From Streptomyces sp. NBC_00878 (lineage in GTDB: Bacteria > Actinomycetota > Actinomycetes > Streptomycetales > Streptomycetaceae): DNA of 64,000 bases. The translations under genes and the position numbers were made by a program. The stretch is taken from contig NZ_JAPEOK010000001.1 of NCBI RefSeq assembly GCF_026341515.1, forward strand, positions 9,796,001 to 9,860,000, given 5' to 3'. The notes beneath the pieces were generated by a model that saw only the letters and a program-made list of their open reading frames with translations, was not told the origin of the DNA and did not search any database. Shown here in pieces: positions 1 to 8,077 of this stretch (positions are counted from its first letter, which is position 1; every line of letters begins with the position of its first letter).

Positions 1-375
1 GATCGCGAAGCCGCGATCGTCGGCTGCGGTCAGGCACGGAGCGTGGCCGACCGCGCAGTCGACGTCGACGACGACGCCGCACGACCGGCACACGAGGTGG
101 TGGTGGTTGTCTCCGACGCGCCCCTCGAACCGGGCCGGGCTGCCGGGTGGTTCGAGGCGGCGTATGAGTCCCGCCGCCGTGAGTGCGTGGAGTGCCTCGT
201 ACACGGCTTGGAGAGAGATGTGGCCCACCCGGTCGCGCACCCCTGAGGCGATGGCCTCGACTCCGAGGTGGTCACCGTGCCGGACGGTCTCGAGCAGTGC
301 GACGCGGGCAGCCGTCACCCGCAGGCCGACACCGCGCAGTTCCTCGGCGGTGGTCGGAGTACGGGGATCGCTCAT
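1..375 (-). CDS. Fur-family transcriptional repressor (CatR/FurA-like), partial
   Basis: The reading frame starts at an ATG at 375 and runs off the left edge, so about 125 N-terminal residues are visible. The N-terminal winged helix (VTAARVALLE, then SLQAVYEAL) and the metal-binding stretch HHHLVCRSCG (first CxxC pair) mark a Fur protein. The start MSDPRTPTTAEELRG and the SLQAVYEAL recognition helix resemble the peroxide-sensing CatR/FurA branch that represses catalase genes; that assignment is inference. The C-terminus with the second CxxC and any downstream catalase gene lie outside the window. A perfect dyad directly against the start codon suggests autoregulation. Confidence 0.85.
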   Translation of the reverse strand, partial: MSDPRTPTTAEELRGVGLRVTAARVALLETVRHGDHLGVEAIASGVRDRVGHISLQAVYEALHALTAAGLIRRLEPPGSPARFEGRVGDNHHHLVCRSCGVVVDVDCAVGHAPCLTAADDRGFAI

Positions 376-393
376 GGCGCTAAACCTAGCGCC
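376..393. promoter_or_regulatory. Candidate Fur/CatR operator
   Basis: GGCGCT-N6-AGCGCC is a perfect dyad with an AT-rich spacer (AAACCT). It abuts the fur-type start codon at 375, so bound protein would cover the ribosome-binding or transcription start region. Autoregulation is inferred from position only. Confidence 0.5.
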
Positions 394-559
394 ATAAACA
401 CGAACAGTTCAAGAAAGCGATGGTTCCAAGTTTGATGAGCCGTGTCAGGCGGGCCGTCACCGTTGCCGTCACCGCCTTGACTGGTGACGAAATCGCCTGC
501 GATCATCATCACGACCTTGGCGACGTACCCTTGCTCATACCTCTGAGGGGAAGCGGATC

Positions 560-1189
560 ATGACCACACCGCGGGACCTGTTGATCGTCGTCATGGATGC
601 GGAACCCGGTCGCTCCGTGGACCGCGGCAGTCTGTCTCTGGCGCTCGCGGGGGCCGAGGTGGTCGACCTCCTCGGCGTCCGAGCCGTCGAGCTGGACGGC
701 GATCGCATCGTGCCGGGCGACGAGCCCTCCCCGGACGACCCCCTTCTGCGTGAGGCCGCGTCGGCGCTCATTCGCCAGGAGCCGTACGAGTCTGTGGAGG
801 ACTGGCTGTGGCGCCGGGGGCGCGACCTGTCCTCGGCGTATCTGGCCGTCTTCGAGACCGAAGGCCAGCTCACCCGGCAGCGCCGCCGCCGTCTGATCTC
901 CTTCCAGGCGGGTGACGTGGCGCTCGTGGACTCCCTCGCCCGCCGCGGGGCCGTCGACCGCTGGGCCGCTCGCGAGCCCGTTCTGGTCGCCCTCGCGACG
1001 GCCACCGGGGCGTACGGCGAGCCTCTCGACGAGGACAGCAAGGACGCGCCTGACGCCCCGGACATCGCCGACGACGCGGTGGCGACGGTGCTGGCCGCGG
1101 TCAACGACGCGGTGATGGAACTGGAAGCCGTGCGGCAGCGCCGAGCCATCGAAGACGCCGCCTTCGACAACATCTGGCGCGGTTTCTGA
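560..1189 (+). CDS. GPP34 (GOLPH3-like) family phosphoprotein
   Basis: 209 aa. The N-terminal DLLIVVMDAEPGR resembles the opening DLLLLxLDxxxGR pattern of the GPP34/GOLPH3 fold. In eukaryotes members bind phosphoinositides. In streptomycetes they are common, cytoplasmic and mostly uncharacterised. The middle is all-alpha with an arginine-rich patch (TRQRRRRLISF), and the C-terminal helix holds the conserved-looking AAVNDAVMELEAV stretch. A purine-rich region before 560 (CTGAGGGGAAGCGG) serves as ribosome-binding site. It stands alone between the divergent fur gene and the TetR gene. Function in this organism is unknown. Confidence 0.8.
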   Translation: MTTPRDLLIVVMDAEPGRSVDRGSLSLALAGAEVVDLLGVRAVELDGDRIVPGDEPSPDDPLLREAASALIRQEPYESVEDWLWRRGRDLSSAYLAVFETEGQLTRQRRRRLISFQAGDVALVDSLARRGAVDRWAAREPVLVALATATGAYGEPLDEDSKDAPDAPDIADDAVATVLAAVNDAVMELEAVRQRRAIEDAAFDNIWRGF

Positions 1190-1308
1190 CGCGGTTTCTG
1201 ACGCGATCCCGTGCGAGAGGCGCGCCTTGCGGTCGGCGCGGGTACGCGGCACGGGCGCCCGGATGGTTGCGGCCCGCGCCCGGCACGTGACGTTCCCGTA
1301 AGGGCGTC

Positions 1309-1326
1309 ATAGTCGATCGGTCGTAT
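1309..1326. promoter_or_regulatory. Candidate TetR operator over a -10 region
   Basis: ATAGTCGATCGGTCGTAT is an imperfect dyad with ATA/TAT ends and a CGATCG core. It resembles TetR-family sites of the ATAG-ACCGATCGGT-CTAT type but is one base asymmetric. TATATT at 1324-1329 could be the -10 of the gene starting at 1337. Autoregulation is inferred. Confidence 0.4.
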
Positions 1327-1336
1327 ATTGGGCGTC

Positions 1337-1957
1337 ATGGGACGCACCAGCAATGCCAGGGAGAAGATCCTCACTGCCGCGCAGTCGCTCATCGGACAGC
1401 GGGGCTACTCCGCCCTGGGCACCGCGGAGATCTGCAAGGTCGCGGGCGTGCCGAAGGGCAGCTTCTACTACTTCTTCGAGACCAAGGAAGCGCTCGCCCT
1501 GGCCGTTCTCGACGAGCACTGGGCGACCCAGCGCGACGACTGGACCCGCATCCTGCGCGGCGACGCCGAACCGCTCCAGCGGTTGCGGCAGCTGTTCGCG
1601 GAGACCGAGGACGGCCAGCGCGCCGGACAGCGGAGCTGCGGCACCGTCACGGGATGCCTGTTCGGGAACCTGACCCTGGAGCTGAGCAACCAGACCGAAG
1701 CGATTCGCGAGCGGCTGCAAGGAATCTTCGACGCGCAGATCGACATGGTCGAGGAGGTCGTCGTCGAGGCCGCGCGGCGGGGCGAGGTCGCCGTCGGCGA
1801 CTCCCGCGAGGCCGCCCGGTCCGTCGTCGCCCAACTCGAAGGGCAGGTGCTTTTCGCCAAGCTCTACAACGACCCTCGGCGCCTCGACGTCCTGTGGCGG
1901 AACTGCCTCGCCATCCTCGGAGCCCGTGTGCCCGAGGAGGTTCCGGCGACCGCGTAG
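1337..1957 (+). CDS. TetR/AcrR family transcriptional regulator
   Basis: 206 aa from ATG 1337; a TTG at 1328 would add only three residues and overlaps the promoter. The N-terminal helix-turn-helix is clear: AREKILTAAQSLIGQRGYSALGTAEICKVAGVPKGSFYYFF, residues about 8-48, with the KGSFYYFF recognition helix. The C-terminal ligand domain contains GCLFGNLTLELS, a pattern of the TetR_C_11/NemR-like branch that often controls reductases or efflux genes. The next gene, a CGNR protein, is convergent, so the regulated target is not obvious. Autoregulation through the dyad at 1309-1326 is plausible. Confidence 0.88.
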   Translation: MGRTSNAREKILTAAQSLIGQRGYSALGTAEICKVAGVPKGSFYYFFETKEALALAVLDEHWATQRDDWTRILRGDAEPLQRLRQLFAETEDGQRAGQRSCGTVTGCLFGNLTLELSNQTEAIRERLQGIFDAQIDMVEEVVVEAARRGEVAVGDSREAARSVVAQLEGQVLFAKLYNDPRRLDVLWRNCLAILGARVPEEVPATA

Positions 1958-2000
1958 GCCCGCTGTCGCGGCCGCCCGTGCCCGTGCCCATGTCCGTGCG

Positions 2001-2564
2001 TCAGTGGGAGGCGGTTGCCTGCGCCTGCTTCTTGCGGGCGCGGTAGGACGCGGCCTTGACCCTGTTCCCGCACGACTCCATGCCGCACCACTGCCGGCGC
2101 ATCCCTCGCGACCGGTCGATGTAGACGCGGGTGCATTCGGGATTGCCGCACTCCTTCAGCAGGGGAACGTCCGGTCCGCTGAGGACTTCGACGGCTTGGC
2201 GTGCCACGGTGGCCAGCGCCTCTTCGGGCGTCGCGCTCGTCCATCGCCCCGCTGCTGTGAGCTGAGGTGTCGCGGGGGGCTTGCGGGCCGCGCCGTTCAC
2301 CGCGGCGAGCGCCTCTTCGCCGTAGGCCTCGCCGAGACGCCGGGCGGTGACCAGATCGTGGATGGCCTCCCGTACGACGATCGCCTGCTCGACGTCGGCC
2401 GCCCCGCTGGGCGAGACGGCGTCGACGGCTCCGGACTCGACGTACCAGGCGTCCAGCCGGGCCGGCGACACGAACATCTCGAACCGGAGCGAGCGGCGGG
2501 CGCGGAGCGTGGCCGCGAAGTCGAGAGCGGGGTTCCCGCAGAAGAAGGCGTGATCCAGATGCAC
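2001..2564 (-). CDS. CGNR zinc-finger/ABATE domain protein
   Basis: 187 aa from a GTG at 2564, preceded by AGGA at good spacing; an upstream start at 2639 is possible but lacks a better site. The N-terminal ABATE stress-domain signature is visible (HAFFCGNPALDFAATL). The C-terminal zinc-binding CGNR motif follows: CGNPECTRVYID, then QWCGMESCGNRVKAASYRARKK, four cysteines and a basic tail likely to contact DNA. Members are treated as putative transcriptional regulators and their ligands are unknown. The gene lies between the convergent TetR gene and the co-directional phosphatase gene. Confidence 0.85.
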   Translation of the reverse strand: MHLDHAFFCGNPALDFAATLRARRSLRFEMFVSPARLDAWYVESGAVDAVSPSGAADVEQAIVVREAIHDLVTARRLGEAYGEEALAAVNGAARKPPATPQLTAAGRWTSATPEEALATVARQAVEVLSGPDVPLLKECGNPECTRVYIDRSRGMRRQWCGMESCGNRVKAASYRARKKQAQATASH

Positions 2565-2635
2565 GTCACCATCCTGACGAGTGACGCCGAAGCGGGCAAG
2601 GGCCGCCACGGGTCGGTCGGGCCGGTGACAGCGCG

Positions 2636-4504
2636 TCATCGGGAGGGCGGCTGATTCCCCGGGATCTGTTGCTCGAACCAGACGACCTTGCCCGTACTCA
2701 GCCTTGTGGCTCCCCAGCGTCGCGCGAATTGATTGACGAGGAAGAGACCGCGGCCGCCCTCGTCGCCCGGCTGGGCCTGCCGCATCCTGGGCACCTGGGG
2801 CGAGTCGTCGGTCACCTCGCAGCGCAGGACGTCGGTGCGCAGCAGCCGTAGCGAGATGGGCCGTGTGGCGAAACGTACGGCGTTGGTCACGACCTCGCTG
2901 ACCATGAGTTCCGTCGAGTCGAGCAGGGGTTCCAGGTCCCAGCGGCGCAGTGTCCTGCGGGTCAGACGGCGGGCCCGTCCGGCGGTCAGCGGGTGGGGGT
3001 CCAGGTGCCAGTATCCGACGCTGTCCGGAGGGAAGCCTTCGAACCGGGCGGTGAGCAGCGCGATGTCGTCGTCGCGGGGGCCCGGGACCAAGGCCCCCAG
3101 GATGTGGTCGCAGAGTCGTTCCAGCGAAGAGGCGGTGAGTCCGTTCGCCGTGGCGCGGAGGCTGGTACGCAGGGCCTCGACGCCTGTCCCCACATCCGTG
3201 TCGCGGGACTCGACGAGGCCGTCGGTGTACAGCAGAAGGGTCGCTCCGGCGGGCGCGTGCATCTCCACGGATTCGAAGTCGACGCCGCCGACCCCGATGG
3301 GAGCGGCCGGCGGTACGCGAAGCACCTCGCCACGGCCGTCGGGGTGCAGGAGCACCGCGGGCGGGTGGCCGGCGTTCGCCATGAGCAGCCGGTGCGAGAT
3401 CGGGTCGTAGATGGCGTAGAGGCAGGTCGCGATGTGGTCGCTGCCGAGGCGCTGGGCCTGCTCGTCGAGGTGGTGCAGGACCTCGTCCGGAGGCAGGTCG
3501 AGCCCGGCGAGGGTCTGCACGATGGTGCGCAGCTGGCCCATGATCGCGGCGGAGGTCATGGAATGGCCCATGACATCGCCGACGATCAGGGCGACGCGGT
3601 TGCCGGGCAGCGGGATCGCGTCGTACCAGTCGCCCCCGACCTGGGCGGTCTTCGAGGCGGGCAGATAGCGACTGGCCAGCCGGACCCCGGTGGGCTCGGG
3701 CAGCGACGACGGGAGCATGGTGTGCTGCAACGTGTCCGCCACGGAGGCCTCGTGGCCGTACATCACCGCCTTCTGTACGCCGATGGCGGTGTGCGTCGCG
3801 AGCTGTGAGGCGACGAGCAGGTCGTCACCGGTGAAGGCGGACCGGTCGGGGCGGCGCAGCAGAACGACTGTGCCCATGACGTGGTGGCGGCCGTGCAGTG
3901 GGGCGAGGATCAGCCTGCGGCCCGGCGGAATCGCCTCCGGCACGCTCGCCAGGGGTCCGAGCAACTCGGCCACCGCGGGTGCGATCCCCGGCGCGTCGCC
4001 GAAGACGGGCCGTCCGGCCAGCAGCAGGTTCGCGAGTCGGCCGGTGGCGGCCGGCCGCACGCGCTCGGCGACGTCCGCGTGCAGGGGGTGGGTCTTCAGG
4101 AGAGGCGACCGGGACCGTTCCGCGTTCGGAGTCGACGGCTTCCTGCTGACGCTGTGCAGCTGCAGGACGACGGGCGCGGTCGACGTCTCGTCCCCGACGG
4201 GGAGCGGATCGTGGAGATGGACGATGATCGCGTCCGCGAACGCGGGAACGGCGGCCCGGCGCAGTTCCCGGAGCGTCTCGTCCAGGTCCATTCCGCGAGC
4301 GATCCGGCGGGTCGCCACGTCGAGGTACTGAAGTCGGTCGGTCTGTGTGCCTTCTCCGCCCCCGTCCCCGTCCTCGCCCCCGTCTCTGCCCCTGTCCGGC
4401 GTCGGGTCCTGGGAGGCCCTGCCCTCGGCACGGCGGACGTGCGGGGGTGGCGGACGAGGGGTCCGGGGGACCCGCGGGCCCTGAGGGGTGGGGTGCTCCG
4501 TCAC
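2636..4504 (-). CDS. GAF/SpoIIE PP2C phosphatase with C-terminal ATPase domain
   Basis: 622 aa from a GTG at 4504 (VTEHPTPQG), behind GGGAC; the open frame continues upstream but only through the methyltransferase gene. Order: a charged disordered N-terminus, a GAF-like sensor domain (about 55-235), a PPM/PP2C domain with metal-binding GGDWYDAI, GDVMGHS, NAGHPP and LLLYTDGLVE (about 265-470), and a HATPase_c_2 domain with ELMVSEVVTNAVRF and DEGGRGLFLVNQF (about 490-610). In streptomycetes such proteins act in partner-switching control of sigma factors: the phosphatase resets an anti-anti-sigma factor and the ATPase resembles anti-sigma kinases. The specific sigma factor cannot be read from this context. 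Confidence 0.9.
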   Translation of the reverse strand: MTEHPTPQGPRVPRTPRPPPPHVRRAEGRASQDPTPDRGRDGGEDGDGGGEGTQTDRLQYLDVATRRIARGMDLDETLRELRRAAVPAFADAIIVHLHDPLPVGDETSTAPVVLQLHSVSRKPSTPNAERSRSPLLKTHPLHADVAERVRPAATGRLANLLLAGRPVFGDAPGIAPAVAELLGPLASVPEAIPPGRRLILAPLHGRHHVMGTVVLLRRPDRSAFTGDDLLVASQLATHTAIGVQKAVMYGHEASVADTLQHTMLPSSLPEPTGVRLASRYLPASKTAQVGGDWYDAIPLPGNRVALIVGDVMGHSMTSAAIMGQLRTIVQTLAGLDLPPDEVLHHLDEQAQRLGSDHIATCLYAIYDPISHRLLMANAGHPPAVLLHPDGRGEVLRVPPAAPIGVGGVDFESVEMHAPAGATLLLYTDGLVESRDTDVGTGVEALRTSLRATANGLTASSLERLCDHILGALVPGPRDDDIALLTARFEGFPPDSVGYWHLDPHPLTAGRARRLTRRTLRRWDLEPLLDSTELMVSEVVTNAVRFATRPISLRLLRTDVLRCEVTDDSPQVPRMRQAQPGDEGGRGLFLVNQFARRWGATRLSTGKVVWFEQQIPGNQPPSR

Positions 4505-4548
4505 GCGTTCTGTCCCGTCGGTGGGGCCGCGGTGGGGGTCGTGCCTGT

Positions 4549-5229
4549 TCAGTCGAGCCGTCGGCAGCAGAGGAAGACCTGTTCCTCGGGCGGGACGTCG
4601 GCGACTGCCGGGGCGTAGGTGTAGGAGGCCTCCTTGACGATCTCGAAACCCGCGGTCTCGATGACCTTGTGCAGGTCCTCCCGTAGATAGCCGGAGACCC
4701 GGATCGTGTTTCCGAGGAACGGGATCGCGAAGTCGTCCACGTCGGCCTCCACCATCGAGAGGGCGAACAGGCCGCCGGGAACCAGCAGATTGCGGACCGT
4801 CAGCAGAGCGAGGGGAATCTCCGCGCGGGGCAGCATCAGCAAGGAGAAGAAGGCCGTGACGGCGTCGAAGCGGCCCAGGTCGTGCGGGCCGCCGGGACGC
4901 AGGTCGGCGAGGTCCAGTTGATGGAACGTCGCCGCGGGGACGTACTCCCGGGCGAGCCGCACCATTTCGCGCGACAGGTCGACGCCCACCACCTCGAAAC
5001 CGGCGTCCGTCATCTGGCGCGTGGTCGGCACCCCGGTGCCGCAGCCGAGATCCAGCACACGGGAACCCGTAGGCAGCGATTCGATCAGCCACGCACCGGC
5101 GGAAAGCTGGCCCTCCTTGTGAGGGAAAGCCTCGTCGTAGCGGTCGCCGATGGCGTCAAAGGCTTCGGCCTGACCGCTGCGGTCAAACCGAATACTCTCG
5201 TAGTCCATCCCATTGCTCATCTTGATCAC
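4549..5229 (-). CDS. Class I SAM-dependent methyltransferase
   Basis: 226 aa if translation starts at the GTG at 5229, which has AAAGG eight bases upstream; ATG 5220 is the alternative. Motif I VLDLGCGTGVPTTRQ and the acidic loop VVGVDLSREM show a Rossmann-fold SAM binder. FHQLDLADLRPGG and FDAVTAFFSLLMLP fit motifs II-III. The substrate is unknown. A short intergenic region separates it from the divergent paaA, but nothing in the protein links it to phenylacetate. Confidence 0.85.
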   Translation of the reverse strand: MIKMSNGMDYESIRFDRSGQAEAFDAIGDRYDEAFPHKEGQLSAGAWLIESLPTGSRVLDLGCGTGVPTTRQMTDAGFEVVGVDLSREMVRLAREYVPAATFHQLDLADLRPGGPHDLGRFDAVTAFFSLLMLPRAEIPLALLTVRNLLVPGGLFALSMVEADVDDFAIPFLGNTIRVSGYLREDLHKVIETAGFEIVKEASYTYAPAVADVPPEEQVFLCCRRLD

Positions 5230-5392
5230 GAAAGTAACCTTTCGTAGCTCATGACGGATTATTCCACAATCGGGTGATAGGTGGCGGTGAGTGAACCCAG
5301 GGCCGTGCACGGCTCCCGGAGTCGCGTCGCTCCTGATCGTGTCCTGATCGTCCCCGGGTCTTGCCCGGTCGACGGAAACACGTCACACTGAT

Positions 5393-5410
5393 ACCGAACG
5401 AATGGTCGGT
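5393..5410. promoter_or_regulatory. Candidate PaaR-type (TetR) operator before paaA
   Basis: ACCGAACGAATGGTCGGT has perfect ACCGA/TCGGT arms around an 8-base spacer and sits 17 bases before the paaA ATG. TetR-family PaaR repressors of other bacteria recognise AACG/CGTT-type dyads and release when phenylacetyl-CoA accumulates. No paaR gene lies within the window, so the cognate repressor is inferred. Confidence 0.5.
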
Positions 5411-5426
5411 TGGGAAGCTGGTATCG

Positions 5427-6401
5427 ATGACCACGACACAGTCCGCCGAGGCACCCCTCCAGGTGTTGCAGGAGCAGTTCGACGCGACGATCGCGCGGGA
5501 CCAGCGGATCGAGCCGCGCGACTGGATGCCGGACGGCTACCGTAAGACGCTGGTGCGGCAGATCGCGCAGCACGCGCACTCGGAGATCATCGGTATGCAG
5601 CCGGAGGGCGAGTGGATCACGCGCGCGCCCTCGCTGCGCCGCAAGGCCATCCTGTTCGCCAAGGTCCAGGACGAGGCCGGCCACGGGCTGTACCTGTACT
5701 CGGCGGCGGAGACCCTCGGCGCCGACCGCGCGGACCTGACCGAGCGCCTCATCGAGGGGCGCCAGAAGTACTCGTCGATCTTCAACTACCCCACACCGAC
5801 CTTCGCCGACGTCGGCGTCATCGGCTGGTTCGTGGACGGCGCGGCGATCTGCAACCAGGTTCCGCTGTGCAGGAGTTCGTACGGGCCCTACGCGCGCGCG
5901 ATGGTGCGGATCTGCAAGGAGGAGTCGTTCCACCAGCGGCAGGGCTACGAGCTGTTGCTGACGATGATGCGCGGCACCGAGGCACAGCGGGCCATGGTCC
6001 AGGACTCGGTGGACCGCTGGTGGTGGCCGTCGCTCATGATGTTCGGCCCGCCCGACGGCGACTCGCCCAACTCGGCGGCGTCGATGGCCTGGAAGATCAA
6101 GCGGCACAGCAACGACGAGCTGCGCCGGCGGTTCGTCGACATGACCGTCCCGCAGGCCGAGAAGCTCGGCGTCACGCTGCCGGACCCGGAGCTGCGCTGG
6201 AACGAGGAGCGCGGCAGCAACGACTTCGGCACCCCCGACTGGGCGGAGCTGAAGCGGGTGATCTCCGGCGGCGGGCCGTGCAACGCCGAGCGGGTGGAGC
6301 GGCGCCGCAGCGCCCATGAGGACGGCGCCTGGGTGCGGGAGGCGGCCACGGCCCACGCGGCCAAGCAGGCGGCACGCGCGCGCGAAGGAGCGACGGCATG
6401 A
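5427..6401 (+). CDS. paaA: 1,2-phenylacetyl-CoA epoxidase catalytic subunit PaaA
   Basis: 324 aa. This is the di-iron oxygenase subunit that epoxidises the ring of phenylacetyl-CoA with O2 and electrons from Paa[36 protein letters not shown] contains the E...ExxH iron ligands of the first half, and [15 protein letters not shown] the second Exx[10 protein letters not shown] starts at ATG 5427 with GGGAAG about ten bases upstream. It leads the compact paaABCDE operon and overlaps paaB by four bases (ATGA). Length matches other PaaA proteins. Confidence 0.97.
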   Translation: MTTTQSAEAPLQVLQEQFDATIARDQRIEPRDWMPDGYRKTLVRQIAQHAHSEIIGMQPEGEWITRAPSLRRKAILFAKVQDEAGHGLYLYSAAETLGADRADLTERLIEGRQKYSSIFNYPTPTFADVGVIGWFVDGAAICNQVPLCRSSYGPYARAMVRICKEESFHQRQGYELLLTMMRGTEAQRAMVQDSVDRWWWPSLMMFGPPDGDSPNSAASMAWKIKRHSNDELRRRFVDMTVPQAEKLGVTLPDPELRWNEERGSNDFGTPDWAELKRVISGGGPCNAERVERRRSAHEDGAWVREAATAHAAKQAARAREGATA

Positions 6402-6730
6402 GCGACATCACCCAGGGCTCCACCCCGGGCTCCGCTCAGGGCACCGGCAAGGGCGACTGGCCGCTGTACGAGGTGTTCGTACGCGGCAAGCGCGGGCTGA
6501 ACCACGTCCATGTCGGCTCGCTGCACGCGGCCGACGACGCCATGGCGCTCACCCATGCCCGCGACCTGTACACCCGGCGCAACGAGGGTGTCTCCATCTG
6601 GGTGGTGCGCTCGGAGCACATCGCGGCGTCCACGCGCGACGAGAAGGACCCGTTCTTCGCCCCGAGCGCCGACAAGGTCTACCGCCACCCGACCTTCTAC
6701 GACATCCCCGACGACGTCCCGCACATCTGA
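6398..6730 (+). CDS. paaB: Phenylacetyl-CoA epoxidase subunit PaaB
   Basis: 110 aa. PaaB is a small subunit thought to bridge PaaAC units and help electron transfer. The core [24 protein letters not shown], followed by NEGVSIWVV and [14 protein letters not shown], is typical. A glycine/serine-rich 18-residue N-terminus precedes the domain. It overlaps paaA by ATGA and ends ten bases before paaC, so translation is probably coupled. Confidence 0.96.
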   Translation: MSDITQGSTPGSAQGTGKGDWPLYEVFVRGKRGLNHVHVGSLHAADDAMALTHARDLYTRRNEGVSIWVVRSEHIAASTRDEKDPFFAPSADKVYRHPTFYDIPDDVPHI

Positions 6731-6740
6731 GGAGCAGGGC

Positions 6741-7568
6741 ATGAGTGACGACCACGTCTACATGACCCTCGCCGAGGGACACGAGGACGACGCCCGCTGG
6801 GCGTACGGCACCGGCTTCGAGGACCCCCTGCACGGCGTGGACACCGCCGTGCCCGAGGGTGTCGACGCAGGCCGGCTGGCCGCCGACTGCGTGGCACTCG
6901 CCGACGACGCCCTGGTCTCCGCGCAGCGGCTCGCCGAGTGGACCACCCGCGCCCCGGAGCTGGAGGAGGAGGTCGCGCTGGCCAACATCGGCCTCGACCT
7001 CCTAGGCCAGGCCCGCCTGCTGTACGCACGCGCCGGGCAGGTCGACGGCACCGGGCGCGACGAGGACGCGTACGCCTACTTCCGGGACACGGAGGACTTC
7101 AGGAACGTGCGCCTGGCCGAACTACCGGGCGGCGACTTCGCGTTCTCGATCGTGCGGCTGCTGGTCCTGTCCAGCTGGCGCCTCGCCCACTTCGGGAAGC
7201 TCGTGTCGCACGCCGACCCCGTCCTCGCCGCCATCGCGGCCAAGGGCGTCAAGGAGCTGACGTACCACCGGCAGTACGCGGCCGAGTGGGTGGTGCGTCT
7301 CGGCGACGGTACGGAGGAGTCGCACCGCCGGACGCGTACGGCGATGGAGCAGGTCGCCCCGTATCTGGGCGAGTTGTTCACGGCGTACGACGTGCGGGAC
7401 GAGGTGGTCGCCGTGCTGCGGCAGGTCACCGAGGCGGCCGGGCTGCCCATGCCGGTGTACCGGCCGCTGCCCGGCGTCGGCCGCTCCGGGGAGCACACCG
7501 AGCATCTCGCGCCGCTGCTGGCCGAGTTGCAGAGCGTGGCCCGCGCACATCCGGGGGCGACATGGTGA
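6741..7568 (+). CDS. paaC: Phenylacetyl-CoA epoxidase structural subunit PaaC
   Basis: 275 aa. PaaC is a ferritin-like partner of PaaA that stabilises the catalytic subunit and lacks a working di-iron site. LADDALVSAQRLAEWTTRAPELEEEVALANIGLDLLGQAR is the conserved substrate-side helix pair, and KGVKELTYHRQYAAEWVVRLGDGTEESHRR the second. GAGGAGCAGGGC provides a ribosome-binding site. The stop codon overlaps the paaD start. Confidence 0.96.
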   Translation: MSDDHVYMTLAEGHEDDARWAYGTGFEDPLHGVDTAVPEGVDAGRLAADCVALADDALVSAQRLAEWTTRAPELEEEVALANIGLDLLGQARLLYARAGQVDGTGRDEDAYAYFRDTEDFRNVRLAELPGGDFAFSIVRLLVLSSWRLAHFGKLVSHADPVLAAIAAKGVKELTYHRQYAAEWVVRLGDGTEESHRRTRTAMEQVAPYLGELFTAYDVRDEVVAVLRQVTEAAGLPMPVYRPLPGVGRSGEHTEHLAPLLAELQSVARAHPGATW

Positions 7569-8077
7569 CCGTAATGACGGATGCGCGGCACGCCCGGCAC
7601 ATCGCCGAGCAGGTGCCGGATCCCGAGCTGCCCATGCTGACCCTCGACGACCTCGGGGTCCTGCGTGCCGTCGAGGTGATCGGCGACGGGACCGTGGTGG
7701 CGAGCCTGACGCCGACCTATTCGGGGTGCCCGGCGATGGCCGAGATGCGCGCGGACGTGGCGGCACGGCTGCGCGGCGCGGGGTACACGCGTGTGGAGAT
7801 CCGTACGGTCCTCGACCCGCCGTGGACGAGCGACTGGATCACCCCGGAGGGGCGTCGCAAGCTCGCCGAGCACGGGATCGCGCCGCCTGGAGCCGCACCC
7901 CGCCACGCCGCCGGTCCCGTTCCGCTCGTGCTGTCGCCCACCCGGCGCACGGTGGCGTGCCCGCGCTGCGGTTCGGCGGACACCGAGGAGACCTCCCGCT
8001 TCGCCGCCACGTCCTGCAAGGCGCTGTGGCGCTGCCTCGCCTGCCGCGAGCCGTTCGAGTACGTCAAGGAGATCTGA
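7562..8077 (+). CDS. paaD: Phenylacetyl-CoA epoxidase maturation protein PaaD
   Basis: 171 aa. PaaD has an N-terminal MIP18/DUF59 domain (about 10-100: DPELPMLTLDDLGVLRAVEV, PTYSGCPAMAEM with its cysteine) and a C-terminal zinc-ribbon (CPRCGSADTEETSRF...CKALWRCLACREPF). It belongs to the SufT-like family and is needed for metal-centre assembly in the epoxidase. It overlaps paaC by seven bases and shares one base with paaE, so all five genes are translationally linked. Confidence 0.95.
   Translation: MVTVMTDARHARHIAEQVPDPELPMLTLDDLGVLRAVEVIGDGTVVASLTPTYSGCPAMAEMRADVAARLRGAGYTRVEIRTVLDPPWTSDWITPEGRRKLAEHGIAPPGAAPRHAAGPVPLVLSPTRRTVACPRCGSADTEETSRFAATSCKALWRCLACREPFEYVKEI

Noticed and set aside
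4505..5092. N-terminal extension of the GAF/PP2C phosphatase
   Set aside because: The open frame continues only because of GC bias and overlaps the methyltransferase coding sequence; the GTG at 4504 has a ribosome-binding site.
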